DNA of 64,000 bases from Pedobacter xixiisoli (GCF_900215335.1 NZ_OCMT01000001.1:496001-560000); one strand, 5' to 3'; counted from the first letter of the stretch, positions 1 through 9,034 are shown. Numbers and translations are program-made. Notes: a model not told the origin generated them from the sequence alone.

Positions 1-1
1 T

Positions 2-97
2 TGTGCCACTGCAGTGAGTTTAACGAATACAGAAAACATCGTGTTTAATGATGTAGTGATAGGGCAGGAAGTTAAAATTCCATCAGCAGTGAAGTAA
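2..97 (+). CDS. C-terminal fragment of an unidentified protein (runs off the left edge)
   Basis: An open frame enters from the left edge and ends at TAA 95-97, giving 31 residues ending in QEVKIPSAVK. A short hairpin with a T-rich tail follows at 126-150, as expected at a real gene end. The fragment is too short for me to assign a family. The main reason to call it coding is the clean open frame followed by a terminator-like hairpin. Confidence 0.45.
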   Translation, partial: CATAVSLTNTENIVFNDVVIGQEVKIPSAVK

Positions 98-125
98 TCA
101 TTCAATATTCTTAACCTTCAAATTA

Positions 126-150
126 ACTGCTGTTTGCAGTATTTATTTTT
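126..150 (+). terminator. Possible terminator hairpin after the partial gene
   Basis: ACTGC (126-130) pairs with GCAGT (136-140) around a 5-base loop, followed by the T-rich run ATTTATTTTT. The stem is only 5 bp, so the terminator call is weak. Confidence 0.35.
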
Positions 151-262
151 AACTGAATTGCTTTTGAAACTCCAGTGTCAGTTTATATGTTATTACTAAA
201 ATCCGTTAACATTTCGAGGCTTTGTAGTAATCGAAGAAACATCCCAATTTTGGAATAGTGCC

Positions 263-742
263 TTAATTTATTGGCAAACTCTTTTCCGAATAGTCGTCCC
301 TTATTTCTACTATTTTGTTAATTCTTTTTCTGAATAACAAAAACTCTAAAGTTGTACAGAGTAGATAAATTATTGAAAAAATTAAAAAATTTCTGAACAC
401 AGTAACACTGCCGGTGTATAGAAGGCTTTCCGTTAAGGTATTGATAATTATAAAAATGACACAAAATAACGGTATCCCTAAAAATGTGAGTAATGAAAGG
501 TAAAAGTTATTTCTGATTTTATCTATCAGGTTTAGAAAAAGTGTAAGCGAACAAAAAACTATTGCAATAAGATATATAAATGAATACGTTACGTTTAATA
601 GGACATCTAGAATTTGTAAAACTTGTTCCAAAAAATTTCCATCCTCGTGATTTGTATCAGCAATAACTATTCTGTAAATAATGAATAAGGCAACACCTAT
701 GAAGATATTCATCAGCCAATACCTAAATATAATTCTTTTCAT
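263..742 (-). CDS. Small four-helix hypothetical membrane protein
   Basis: About 159 residues from the ATG at 742. An in-frame GTG at 766 would add eight residues, but GGAGG lies about 10 bases upstream of the 742 ATG, inside that extension, so I prefer 742. Roughly four hydrophobic stretches are visible: YWLMNIFIGVALFIIYRIVI, the segment around LLNVTYSFIYLIAIVFCSLT, LTFLGIPLFCVIFIIIN and FRNFLIFSIIYLLCTTLEF. A basic/acidic tail follows. I do not recognise the family and see no functional motif. It is isolated: the left neighbour is a partial + strand gene and the right neighbour a + strand lipoprotein. Confidence 0.6.
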   Translation of the reverse strand: MKRIIFRYWLMNIFIGVALFIIYRIVIADTNHEDGNFLEQVLQILDVLLNVTYSFIYLIAIVFCSLTLFLNLIDKIRNNFYLSLLTFLGIPLFCVIFIIINTLTESLLYTGSVTVFRNFLIFSIIYLLCTTLEFLLFRKRINKIVEIRDDYSEKSLPIN

Positions 743-1059
743 ATTTTTAACTTCCTCCGTTGCCACTTGTGTTTGTAGTTTAAGCTTATGTATAAATAGT
801 TTGGAACTTCGCGATAATGGGATTCAAGGTATAACCTTTTTTTGGTATAAAAGTTTAATTTAAGAATTTCGAAGTTTCGGATAATTAACGAACAACATTT
901 TCAAGTCAGAATTGTCGCCGGCAAATAATATATATCTGGGCTTGTATACTTTCGATTAACTTATTTCTATGTTGATATTACCATTTGATTAATGGATAAG
1001 GAGTTTTTACCACAACGGCATGTTTTTTGGTTAATCTTTGATGATCAAATCTTAAAATA
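743..1059. other. Gene-free spacer
   Basis: About 317 bases between two divergent genes. It is AT-rich and must hold both promoters, but I see no convincing TAnnTTTG element, RNA gene or repeat. A short open frame at 681-863 (+) overlaps the membrane protein gene antisense and does not look real. Confidence 0.4.
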
Positions 1060-1539
1060 ATGAAACAAATATCCGCAATAGTTGTGCTTTTTGCATTCTT
1101 TGCTTCTTGCAAGAGCTACAAAGAAGCTGGTAACGGCAAGCAGAAATATGAAATAGAAAGCTTAATAGTTAGTAAATCTCCATGTTTTGGCACTTGCCCG
1201 ATGTATAAACTAGAGGTCACTAAAGACGGAAGTGCCTATTTAGATGCACGTAATTTTTTAAAGAATAATTTAAAAGGCAAATACACTGCTAAGTTGAGCA
1301 AGGAAAACATGGGCAGTTTACTTAAGGAACTCAACCAACTTGATTTTCCGAAGCTAAATGATAAATATGGAAATAATCAGATAACTGACTTGCCTGCCAC
1401 CGATTTGGAAATTCGTTATAACGGAGCCAATACCAAGAAAATACACGACTATGGCAATAGGGGAACAGCGGAGTTAACCAAGTTTTATCAATATGTTGAC
1501 AGCTTGATATATGCCCAACAATGGCAGAAGGTAAACTAA
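1060..1539 (+). CDS. DUF6438-type lipoprotein
   Basis: A 159-residue protein. The N-terminus is a lipoprotein signal (basic start, hydrophobic AIVVLFAFFA, lipobox FASC), so the mature protein is probably lipid-anchored at about Cys17. The body carries the motif SPCFGTCPMYKLEV near residues 40-54, the CFGTCP signature I associate with DUF6438, a small beta-rich domain of unknown function common in Bacteroidota. The two cysteines could pair in the periplasm. It appears to be transcribed alone and ends just before a bidirectional hairpin shared with ssrA. The family call is good; the biological role is unknown. Confidence 0.8.
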   Translation: MKQISAIVVLFAFFASCKSYKEAGNGKQKYEIESLIVSKSPCFGTCPMYKLEVTKDGSAYLDARNFLKNNLKGKYTAKLSKENMGSLLKELNQLDFPKLNDKYGNNQITDLPATDLEIRYNGANTKKIHDYGNRGTAELTKFYQYVDSLIYAQQWQKVN

Positions 1540-1552
1540 GAAATTAAATGTG

Positions 1553-1580
1553 AAAGGCTCCGAGTAAATCGGAGCCTTTT
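1553..1580. terminator. Bidirectional terminator between the DUF6438 gene and ssrA
   Basis: AAAGGCTCCGA (1553-1563) and TCGGAGCCTTTT (1569-1580) form a strong stem with a 5-base loop. The T-run serves the + strand gene and the A-run (T on the minus strand) can serve ssrA, which converges on it. Confidence 0.8.
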
Positions 1581-1583
1581 CTG

Positions 1584-1950
1584 TGGAGCTGAAGGGAGTC
1601 GAACCCTTGTCCAGTTGTGTGATAAATTATGCTTTCTACGTGCTTATTTTCCAATTGGTTTTCGAGATGCATCGGGCTGGAAACCGACCTTGATAACATC
1701 CTTAGATACTTTGTTTCGCGATTGCATCGTACCTCTACAAAAGCTAGCATGGTTATATCGATGCCTCTGATGCTAACCTAACTATGCAGCAGTTAGCGAG
1801 ACAAAAGCTTTCTTAATTCTAAATTAAGCAGCTAAGGCGTAGTTATTTTCGCCAATTATTGTTTTGAACGTTCTCTTTAAAGTGCTCTCCGTACAACGCA
1901 CTGCATGCTTACATACTCAGCGCCACCCTGTCAAATCCAGGAACAGCCCC
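1584..1950 (-). ncRNA. ssrA: tmRNA (transfer-messenger RNA)
   Basis: tmRNA rescues ribosomes stalled on broken mRNAs and tags the product for proteolysis. On the minus strand the 5' end reads GGGGCTGTTCCTGGATTTGA (from 1950) and the 3' end has the tRNA-like T arm GGGTTCGACTCCC followed by CAGCTCC-A (1591-1584). GGGGCUG pairs with CAGCUCC as the acceptor stem. The tag reading frame lies at 1853-1824 and translates GENNYALAA-stop, a typical Bacteroidota tag starting at a GGC resume codon. The 3' CCA is not encoded (the DNA reads ACAG), so it must be added enzymatically. Confidence 0.97.
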
Positions 1951-2013
1951 ATTTTAGTTGTCAGTTATTAGTGGTCAGGTATCTGTAAATTGATGTTGAC
2001 CATAACTAAGCTG

Positions 2014-2021
2014 CAAAAGTA
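2014..2021 (-). promoter_or_regulatory. Candidate -7 element for ssrA
   Basis: TACTTTTG on the minus strand matches the Bacteroidota -7 consensus TAnnTTTG. It lies about 64 bases upstream of the mature tmRNA 5' end, implying a short precursor leader removed by RNase P. No good -33 element is visible at the right distance. Confidence 0.45.
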
Positions 2022-2055
2022 CAAAAAAAATGCCAATAATAGTAGTTAGATGCAA

Positions 2056-2170
2056 GGAATTAGGTATTAGTCTGATTTTATTATTAAAGATAAATGGCTA
2101 ATGAATACTGATAATTCCTTAAATAAGGAATGAATTCTCTAGCAAACTAATACCTAACTACTAATACCTA
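2056..2170. repeat. Intergenic TAATACCTA-type hairpin repeat
   Basis: GAATTAGGTATTAG (about 2060-2074) faces CTAATACCTAACTACTAATA (from about 2147), giving an imperfect inverted repeat with a long loop. The same word recurs at 15231-15264 and near 24149-24178, always at gene ends. It sits between tldD and ssrA and may also act as a terminator for the tldD operon. Confidence 0.5.
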
Positions 2171-2179
2171 GCCCCTGCA

Positions 2180-3814
2180 TTAAATCTTTCTACCTGTATT
2201 AATCACACTTACACCATTGAAACGTGTAGTAGGACTGCCATGTGATACTGCACTAGCTTGGCTCGGTTGCCCTTTGCCATCAGAGAAAGTACCGCCCAGT
2301 CTGTAATCATTTTGATCACAACGTTGTACACATGAGTTCCAAAATTCTTGCGTATTGGCTTGGTAAGCCGCATCTTTGAGCATCCCAACAATCTTACCTT
2401 CTTTAATTTCGTAAGCGAGTTGTGCACTAAACTGAAAATTATATCGCTGTTGGTCGATAGAATAAGAGTTTCTGCCGAACATATAAATGCCTCTCTCTAC
2501 ATTTTTAACCATGTCAGCAGCAGAAAGTGGTGTGGTTCCAGGTGTTAAAGAAACATTTGGCATACGTTGAAATTGGATGCTATCCCAACTATCGGCATAG
2601 CAACAGCCTTGAGATTCCTTTTCGCCAATAATATGTGCTTGGTCTCTTATGGTTTGGTAGTTCACTAAAATACCATCTTTAATGATATCCCATTTGCCAC
2701 ATTTTACACCTTCATCATCGTAACCTACAGCACCTAAAGAACCTGTTTCCAGTTTGTCGGCAACAATGTTTACTTCTTTACTGCCAAAGTTGAATTTCTT
2801 GCTTTCCCACTTGTCCAAAGTTAAAAAGCTGGTTCCTGCAAAATTAGCCTCATAACCTAATACACGGTCTAACTCTGTCGGGTGTCCAACAGATTCGTGA
2901 ATCGTTAAAAATAAGTGTGATGGATCTAACACCAAATCATATTTTCCTGGAGCAATTGGCTTCGCTTTTAGTTTTTCATCTACATGGACGGCTGCTTCAC
3001 GTACATCTTCCAGCATATCGTAACGCTTTTTGTACATCGTAACCGGACCACCTTTAATCTTTTCGCTATCTAAAGGTTTTAGGTATTCAAATCCCATTCC
3101 CATTGGGGAACTTAAGGCATTTCTTGTTTCAAATTTACCTGCTGCGGCATCAATCTTGGTAAGCGTAAATGTCGGCCATATCCTGTGGATATCTTGGTCG
3201 ATGTAAGAACCATCTGTAGAGGCGAAATACTTCTGCTCGTTTACCATGAATAAATTAGAGTTGATGTATTTGGCGCCGCCTTTAAGGGCTTCGTTGTTTA
3301 CGTTAAGCAATAAATCTACTTTTTCGGCAATAGGAACAGTAAAAGCATTGGTTTCGATAGGGGTTTTCCAATTAACCTCGCCATAACCTTTTTGTGGCGC
3401 AAGTTGAACAGGTTCGGTCATGATTTTTGCATTCCCTTTTGCAATGGCTACTGCTAATTTGGTTGCTTTAGCAATACTGTCGTTATCCAAGTTGTTGGTT
3501 GCCGCAAACCCCCAAGCTCCATTGGCAATTACCCTAATTCCCATTCCGTAAGACTCGCCGTTGGCAATGTTGTCTACTCGTTTTTCTCGAGTGGCAATTA
3601 CCTGATTAAGATAGCGACCAATTCTCACATCTGCATAACTAGCTCCATTAGCTTTTGCGGTGTTCAGTACCACATCTGCCATTTTCTTTTTCAAAGCCAC
3701 TTCTACTGGTGTTAATGCCTCTTCTACTGAAATGAGTTTCCCAAAGGCAAGGCTTGGTAGCATTGCTGCGCCAGCACCAAGACCAGACAAGTATAAAAAG
3801 TCTCTTCTTTTCAA
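2180..3814 (-). CDS. TldD-family metallopeptidase, paralog 1, with twin-arginine-like N-terminus
   Basis: A 544-residue member of the TldD/PmbA (peptidase U62) family. TldD/TldE pairs are zinc proteases that degrade unfolded peptides and, in some bacteria, process microcins and antitoxins. The metal-binding HExxxH motif is at about residues 306-311 (IHESVGHPTEL), and SQGCCYA near 400 supplies cysteines. The N-terminus MKRRDFLYLSG plus a small hydrophobic stretch resembles a Tat export signal (RRDFL), unlike the cytoplasmic enterobacterial TldD. It is the last gene of a three-gene operon after tldE and a second tldD, about 74 bases downstream of tldE with a hairpin between. It is very similar to the 5208-6842 product, so an old tandem duplication is likely. 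Confidence 0.9.
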   Translation of the reverse strand: MKRRDFLYLSGLGAGAAMLPSLAFGKLISVEEALTPVEVALKKKMADVVLNTAKANGASYADVRIGRYLNQVIATREKRVDNIANGESYGMGIRVIANGAWGFAATNNLDNDSIAKATKLAVAIAKGNAKIMTEPVQLAPQKGYGEVNWKTPIETNAFTVPIAEKVDLLLNVNNEALKGGAKYINSNLFMVNEQKYFASTDGSYIDQDIHRIWPTFTLTKIDAAAGKFETRNALSSPMGMGFEYLKPLDSEKIKGGPVTMYKKRYDMLEDVREAAVHVDEKLKAKPIAPGKYDLVLDPSHLFLTIHESVGHPTELDRVLGYEANFAGTSFLTLDKWESKKFNFGSKEVNIVADKLETGSLGAVGYDDEGVKCGKWDIIKDGILVNYQTIRDQAHIIGEKESQGCCYADSWDSIQFQRMPNVSLTPGTTPLSAADMVKNVERGIYMFGRNSYSIDQQRYNFQFSAQLAYEIKEGKIVGMLKDAAYQANTQEFWNSCVQRCDQNDYRLGGTFSDGKGQPSQASAVSHGSPTTRFNGVSVINTGRKI

Positions 3815-3828
3815 TTTAAATGGATTGA

Positions 3829-3879
3829 TGTCACGTTGAACTTGTCGAAGGATAACGTTTCGACAAGCTCAACGTGACA
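3829..3879. repeat. 21-bp-stem interspersed hairpin inside the tld operon
   Basis: Arms 3829-3849 and 3859-3879 are inverted copies with one difference (a wobble pair in RNA), built around CACGTTGAACTTGTCGAA. It has no T-run, so it looks more like a mobile palindromic repeat than a classical terminator. It separates tldE from the last tldD. Confidence 0.75.
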
Positions 3880-3888
3880 GATTAAATA

Positions 3889-5205
3889 TTAAATCGCATC
3901 AGATAATGATGAGAACGTGAAGTCACGAATTTTCATCGGTGGAATTAAGCCACTTCCTGTACGTACAGGTTTACCTAAGGCTTCTACATTGTTTAACATG
4001 ATCACCGGACTTTCGTTAAACCTGAAGTTTTTGATAGGGAATTTAATCTCACCATTTTCGATATAGAAAGTACCGTCACGAGTAAGTCCAGTAAGTAGTA
4101 AAGTTTGAGGATCAACCATACGGATGTACCAAAAACGGGTTACTAGAATTCCTTTTTCAGTGCTTTTAATCAAATCTTCTAAAGATTGGTTGCCACCCTC
4201 CATCACAATGCTTCTGCTAAAAGGTAGGGGCTGTGTATTTTTCTGTGATGCCCAATATCTTGAGTAAGAAAGATTTTTCACTACACCATTCTGCACCCAT
4301 TGTGTTTTGGTAACTGGCAATCCGTCGCCACTCCAAGTAGAACCTGGTACTTCTGGATTTAGCGGGTCAGAATAGATATTGACGTTTTCAGAGAAAAGCT
4401 GTTCGCCTAAACGGGTTCCTCCACCTTTCTTGCTCATGAAACTACGACCTTCGTCGGCACTACGAGCATCAAAACCTCTGAACATATTGCCCAGCATATC
4501 ACTAGCTGCCAAAGGTTCTAAAATTACGGTGTACTTGCCTGGTTCAATAGCTTTAGCACCAGCCGAGCCATTTGCTTTTGAAGCGGCGATTTTACTTAGC
4601 GCTAAGGTGTCCATTTTATCAAGATTGTTGAAATCTTGCTCTACGTAGCCAGAACCTGTTCCTTGCTGGTTACGCATGGTTACCGAGAAAGAAACGTTGG
4701 TGCTTTTGTTGTAGGCAAATAAGCCTTTAGAGTTCATGATAGAACTGAAACGGTTAGCATTGACTAAGAAACCAGCTGCTTCCAATTTTGCTCCTTTAGA
4801 TACACTTAAGCTTTTAGCTACCATTTCTGCCCTGGTATCAGGATTCATGGCGGCAGTTTTGGCATTATAGGTCAAGGATTCTGAAAAAGTTTGCGGACCC
4901 AAAGGTGGCATGTACTCAGGATTTTCAGGCGCCAGCTTAGCTAATTCTTCAGCTCTTTCTACTACTTTTTTTAGAGAAGCATCATCAAATTCATTGATGG
5001 TAGCAGTTCCTGTCTTTTTACCAAAAGTAGAACTTACGCCCAAACTCATTACATCAATTTGTCCGGCTGTAGAAACAGCATTACGGGCATATCGAATATT
5101 TCCTTCATCAGAACCATTTAAACTTACTTCGCACGCATCTGCTTTAGAATAGCTAAGTACCTTTTTTAGAATTGCCTGCGCTTCTTCTTTACTTAATATG
5201 GCCAT
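3889..5205 (-). CDS. TldE/PmbA-family partner of TldD
   Basis: A 438-residue protein of the TldE (PmbA) branch. In characterised pairs TldE lacks the zinc site and forms a heterodimer with TldD; no HExxxH motif is visible here either, and there is no signal peptide. Family features include the N-terminal DACEVSLNGSDEGNIRYARN region and the C-terminal segment LLTGLTRDGTFYIENGEIKF. It is encoded between two TldD paralogs, 2 bases after the upstream one (5208-6842), so the two are clearly co-transcribed. It may pair with either TldD. If the TldDs are exported as their N-termini suggest, it is unclear how this unsignalled partner meets them. Confidence 0.88.
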   Translation of the reverse strand: MAILSKEEAQAILKKVLSYSKADACEVSLNGSDEGNIRYARNAVSTAGQIDVMSLGVSSTFGKKTGTATINEFDDASLKKVVERAEELAKLAPENPEYMPPLGPQTFSESLTYNAKTAAMNPDTRAEMVAKSLSVSKGAKLEAAGFLVNANRFSSIMNSKGLFAYNKSTNVSFSVTMRNQQGTGSGYVEQDFNNLDKMDTLALSKIAASKANGSAGAKAIEPGKYTVILEPLAASDMLGNMFRGFDARSADEGRSFMSKKGGGTRLGEQLFSENVNIYSDPLNPEVPGSTWSGDGLPVTKTQWVQNGVVKNLSYSRYWASQKNTQPLPFSRSIVMEGGNQSLEDLIKSTEKGILVTRFWYIRMVDPQTLLLTGLTRDGTFYIENGEIKFPIKNFRFNESPVIMLNNVEALGKPVRTGSGLIPPMKIRDFTFSSLSDAI

Positions 5206-5207
5206 AA

Positions 5208-6842
5208 TTATATTTTTCTTGCTGTATTAATAACATTAACTCCATTAAATCGGGTAGTAGCACTGCCGTGAGATACGGCGCTACTTTGTGATGGCTGTCC
5301 TTTTCCATCATTAAATGAACCTCCTAAACGATAATCGCTTTCATCGCAGATATCTGTACAAGAATTCCAGAACTCTTGTGTATTAGCTTGGTAAGCCACA
5401 TCGTTTAACATACCCACAATTTTTCCTTGTTTGATTTCGTAAAAAATTTGTCCGCCGAATTGGAAATTGTAACGCTGTTGGTCGATAGAAAAACTACCAT
5501 CTCCCACAATGTAAATTCCCTTTTCTACATTTTTAATCATGTCATCTACGCTCAACTTGGTCTTTCCTGCTTGTAACGATACGTTAGGCATGCGTTGAAA
5601 TTGGACATCATCCCAACCTTGTGCATAGCAGCAACCTTGAGATTCCTTTTCACCAATAATATGGGCTTGGTCTCTGATGGTTTGATAGTTTACTAAAACG
5701 CCATCTTTGATTAAATCCCACTTCTTGCATTTCACCCCTTCATCATCATAACCTACGGCACCTAATGAGCCAACTTGTGTTTTATCGGCCACTAAGTTTA
5801 CTTTATCACTACCGAACTTGAAGTTTTTAGATTGCCATTTATCTAGTGTAAGGAAACTTGTTCCTGCATAATTGGCTTCATAACCTAATACGCGGTCTAG
5901 TTCTGTGGGGTGTCCAACCGATTCGTGTATGGTTAACCATAAGTGCGATGGGTCTAATACCAAGTCGTATTTTCCAGGCTCTACAGATTTAGCAGTGATT
6001 TTTTCTGACGCCACTTTTGCAGCTTCTTTCACATCTTCCAGCATATCGTAACGGCCTTTGTAGCGAGTTACGATGCCCGAAACTTTATCTTCTGGACGAG
6101 CATGCATATACTCGTAGCCTTTACCCATAGGAGAACTCAAAGCATTTCTGGTTTTGAATTGGCCAGAAGTTCTATCTATTCTCGTTACATTGAAAGTAGG
6201 GTAGATGCGGTGTACATCTTGATCGATATATGAACCGTCTGTGGAAGCGAAGTACTTTTGTTCATTTACAGCGAAAATCGCCGAATTCACGAAGCTAGCC
6301 CCATTTTGCATGGCGATATCATTCACGTTGAGTAGTAAATCTACCTTTTCTTTTACGGGAACTTCAAACGAGTTGATTTCGATAGGCGTTTTCCACGAAA
6401 CTTCGCCGTATCCTTTCTGAGGAGCCAATTGTACAGGTTCTCCTTGGATTTTGGAATTAGCTTTAGCTACAGCAACAGCTTGTTCTGCAGCTTTTGCGAT
6501 ACCATCTTTGGTAACTTGGTTGGTAGCTGCAAAGCCCCAACATCCGTTTACAATTACTCGGATACCTACACCATAAGATTCGGTATTGGCTACGCCTTGT
6601 ACTCTTTTCTCTCTAGTGGCAACAAATTGGTTCAAGTAACGCCCAATACGGACATCAGCATAAGTTGCACCTTTAGATTTGGCAGCGTTTAGGGCTGCAT
6701 CGGCCAGTTCTTTTTTAATTTTGGGGTCTACACGGTCAAGTGCTTGCAGCGGGTCTATCGGATTGCCATAAGCCGATAAATCTGGCAAAAGTAAAGCACT
6801 CATTCCCATTCCGGACAGGTAAAGGAAGTCTTTTCTTTTCAA
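5208..6842 (-). CDS. TldD-family metallopeptidase, paralog 2
   Basis: A 544-residue TldD homologue, first gene of the tldD-tldE-tldD operon. It keeps the zinc motif IHESVGHPTEL at about residues 306-311 and the same SQGCCYA segment as its paralog. The start MKRKDFLYLSGMG resembles the Tat-like N-terminus of paralog 1 but has RK in place of RR, so its export by Tat is less certain. The two proteins have equal length and align without visible gaps, pointing to duplication. A TAnnTTTG element lies about 60 bases upstream of the ATG. Confidence 0.9.
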   Translation of the reverse strand: MKRKDFLYLSGMGMSALLLPDLSAYGNPIDPLQALDRVDPKIKKELADAALNAAKSKGATYADVRIGRYLNQFVATREKRVQGVANTESYGVGIRVIVNGCWGFAATNQVTKDGIAKAAEQAVAVAKANSKIQGEPVQLAPQKGYGEVSWKTPIEINSFEVPVKEKVDLLLNVNDIAMQNGASFVNSAIFAVNEQKYFASTDGSYIDQDVHRIYPTFNVTRIDRTSGQFKTRNALSSPMGKGYEYMHARPEDKVSGIVTRYKGRYDMLEDVKEAAKVASEKITAKSVEPGKYDLVLDPSHLWLTIHESVGHPTELDRVLGYEANYAGTSFLTLDKWQSKNFKFGSDKVNLVADKTQVGSLGAVGYDDEGVKCKKWDLIKDGVLVNYQTIRDQAHIIGEKESQGCCYAQGWDDVQFQRMPNVSLQAGKTKLSVDDMIKNVEKGIYIVGDGSFSIDQQRYNFQFGGQIFYEIKQGKIVGMLNDVAYQANTQEFWNSCTDICDESDYRLGGSFNDGKGQPSQSSAVSHGSATTRFNGVNVINTARKI

Positions 6843-6901
6843 AGCGGTTTGGTTTAAGTTAGTTAATAAGACAAATTAGTTAAAGGTTTAGATAAAACCC
6901 G

Positions 6902-6909
6902 CAAAATTA
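6902..6909 (-). promoter_or_regulatory. Candidate -7 element for the tld operon
   Basis: The minus strand reads TAATTTTG, matching TAnnTTTG, which would give a leader of about 55 bases before the ATG at 6842. No clear -33 TTTG was found. Confidence 0.5.
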
Positions 6910-7048
6910 TATAACATTTTAGTTTCAATCTGAAATTTATAGGCGGGTGATGATATAAGGCCTTAAAAAAGGCTGATTTGATTGACTTGGCATAAATTTT
7001 ACAAGATTTAAGATTAGAAGTGTTCGGAATATCAAGTTTTCTATAAAC

Positions 7049-7100
7049 GTTGGTGGGGATGCCAACGTCAGCAAATCCCTGGTTGGCGTTCCCGCCAACT
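7049..7100. repeat. About 50-bp GTTGGCG-type interspersed repeat, copy A
   Basis: GTTGGTGGGGATGCCAACG and GTTGGCGTTCCCGCCAAC flank a CAGCAAATCCCTG core. A reverse-oriented relative lies at 42974-43026. It sits in the 398-base gap between the tld operon and the Bat-like locus. The rest of that gap (7101-7240) holds a CCTTTGTGGTCTTCGTGTC low-complexity segment and no gene I trust. Confidence 0.55.
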
Positions 7101-7240
7101 GATATATTTAGAAATTCTAAGACACCAGCTTATAAAAAAGAAGAAGCTTAGAAGAAGCCTTTGTGGTCTTCGTGTCTTTGTGTTTAAATCAATCCTAAAC
7201 ATCTGTCGCATCCTCCGAATTTCACGATTACCAATAAAAT

Positions 7241-9034
7241 TTAGCTCTTCGCATAGTGCCGTTTTTCGAACCATAGGAAGCTTGCCGATAAAATTAAGAT
7301 GGGGAAAAACCACCATTTGGAAACCTCTTTTCGGTAAGTAATTTCGTTTGTAGAAGCTTTAATAGCTTCAATGTTCGTTTTTCTGCTGTAAGCTAGATTA
7401 TTTTGAATGGTTTGCGAAAGTTTGATGCTTTTCCAAGCTTGCTTTTCAAATACATAAAAATCTTTAGCCGTTTTATTGATTTGAATGCTTTGCCATCCTG
7501 ATGTTAATGACCAAACTTGTACTTCCCAATGATTTGGATATAGTAGGTTTTGATTCACTGTTAAACGTTCGGCTTGGTATTTAACCGCTGGGGCATTTGT
7601 ACCCTCTGTAGTTATGTTTAAGCTTAGTTTTTCATTAATTGTTGGAAAGGAGTCACTTGCATTTAAGCTGATAGCGGTATGTTTTTTTCGGGCAACGGCA
7701 TTAATAAGTGCAGTCCAATAATTCGCGTAATCTTCTTGGTGTCCGTTCAACAACCATTGATGACTGTTTTGTAAAGTGGTGTAAACAATCCTCCCCAAAC
7801 CATAAAGTTCTTGTAAGGCAACGGTTTGGTTTTGGTTGTTGATTAAAGCCTGCTGTCCTTTTTGAGGATTTAAGTGCCATTTCAAACTCGTACTTAAATC
7901 TGATAAGCGTTCTTGTTTGTCCACTATGTTTAAGTGGAGTACTTTATCATCTTTCAGATTTTCAACTTGATTGATTCTTTTCTGTAAGGCTCCATTAGGA
8001 TTGGGTTCATCTACCCAGATCATTAGCCCCAAGCCTTTTCCTACCGCTTGCATTAATGTTTGTCTTGTGCTAGATGATATATTTTCAAACTCGTTCTGGT
8101 CTATCATCAGCACATCTTCCTTTTGTAATTGGTTAGCAGAAATATTCGCTAAACTCAAACTATCTCTGTTCAAGAAATCAGTACTGAATTTATCTTTACT
8201 TATCCGACTTCTAAATGCCACTGGATATCGCTGCTCATAAAGCCAATTCTTTAAAAATTTATATTCGAAGCTCGGAAATGAAGTGAGCATAACTGCTTTA
8301 ACAGACGTTTTGGCAAATGATTGTATGGGTAAAAATTCTTTGGTAAGAGTGTCTTTTCCGGTTAGTCCGATGAGTTGTAGCAAAGCTTTTCCGTTCTGTC
8401 TAATTTGGTGCTTTAAACTAAACTCGTGATGAGCATTTGCTGCAATACTTACAGAATCTAATGTAGTGCCGAAGCCTTCTAGTTTCAATAATATTGCCTT
8501 TGAAGTGTTGTTCTGATAAAACCCTTGCACTGTTAACACTTCTTCTTGTTTCAACGAGCCATTCCAGTTGCAGGCAATTAAACCACTTAGTGTAGCAGCA
8601 GGATGGAAGTTCAAAGGAATACCTTTTAGCTTTTTAAGTTCTTCGTTTGGTAGTCCGTAGCCATAGACTTGAAGTGAGTTAATTGCCGGATTTTCGGCTA
8701 AATGATAGGCTAAATCGGGAATGTAATTAGCTTTTCCTTTTAGGTTTTGATGTAAGGAAGGGTCGGTATAGTATTTCTTGCCTTGAATTTTGGATAGGCT
8801 ATCCAAGTTTGCACCAGCGGTAATAACTGTTAAGGCATTTTTATTTTGTACTTCTTTATGTTGATGAAATGTCGGAATAGCCATCAAAACTAAACTGCTT
8901 ATCAATAAAATAGTGCTTACTATTCTCGCTGCTAACCAATGCTTGTTTTTTCTTTTAACTTCGAAATAGATACAGCTACAAAGCAGTATTAAAGATGCGA
9001 TAATTATCCAAACGTTAAATCCCATTTCCATCAA
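7241..9034 (-). CDS. Bat-locus membrane protein (large, unassigned)
   Basis: A 597-residue protein with two N-terminal hydrophobic helices (VWIIIASLILLCSCIYF, then IVSTILLISSLVLMAIPTF), a long extracytoplasmic region and one C-terminal helix (WWFFPILILSASFLWF) ending in a basic tail. This topology resembles the large membrane proteins at the end of Bacteroidota MoxR/DUF58/BatA loci. I recognise no catalytic motif. The start overlaps the end of the upstream gene by 4 bases (ATGA type), so translation is probably coupled. It is the last gene of the five-gene operon. A role in envelope stress or aerotolerance is inferred from context only. Confidence 0.75.
   Translation of the reverse strand: MMEMGFNVWIIIASLILLCSCIYFEVKRKNKHWLAARIVSTILLISSLVLMAIPTFHQHKEVQNKNALTVITAGANLDSLSKIQGKKYYTDPSLHQNLKGKANYIPDLAYHLAENPAINSLQVYGYGLPNEELKKLKGIPLNFHPAATLSGLIACNWNGSLKQEEVLTVQGFYQNNTSKAILLKLEGFGTTLDSVSIAANAHHEFSLKHQIRQNGKALLQLIGLTGKDTLTKEFLPIQSFAKTSVKAVMLTSFPSFEYKFLKNWLYEQRYPVAFRSRISKDKFSTDFLNRDSLSLANISANQLQKEDVLMIDQNEFENISSSTRQTLMQAVGKGLGLMIWVDEPNPNGALQKRINQVENLKDDKVLHLNIVDKQERLSDLSTSLKWHLNPQKGQQALINNQNQTVALQELYGLGRIVYTTLQNSHQWLLNGHQEDYANYWTALINAVARKKHTAISLNASDSFPTINEKLSLNITTEGTNAPAVKYQAERLTVNQNLLYPNHWEVQVWSLTSGWQSIQINKTAKDFYVFEKQAWKSIKLSQTIQNNLAYSRKTNIEAIKASTNEITYRKEVSKWWFFPILILSASFLWFEKRHYAKS

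Noticed and set aside
681..863. 60-codon plus-strand frame
   Set aside because: Largely antisense to the membrane protein gene at 263-742; its hydrophobicity is explained by that overlap.
7068..7316. 82-codon minus-strand frame
   Set aside because: It overlaps the end of the Bat-locus gene and an interspersed repeat, with Arg-rich composition and no domain.
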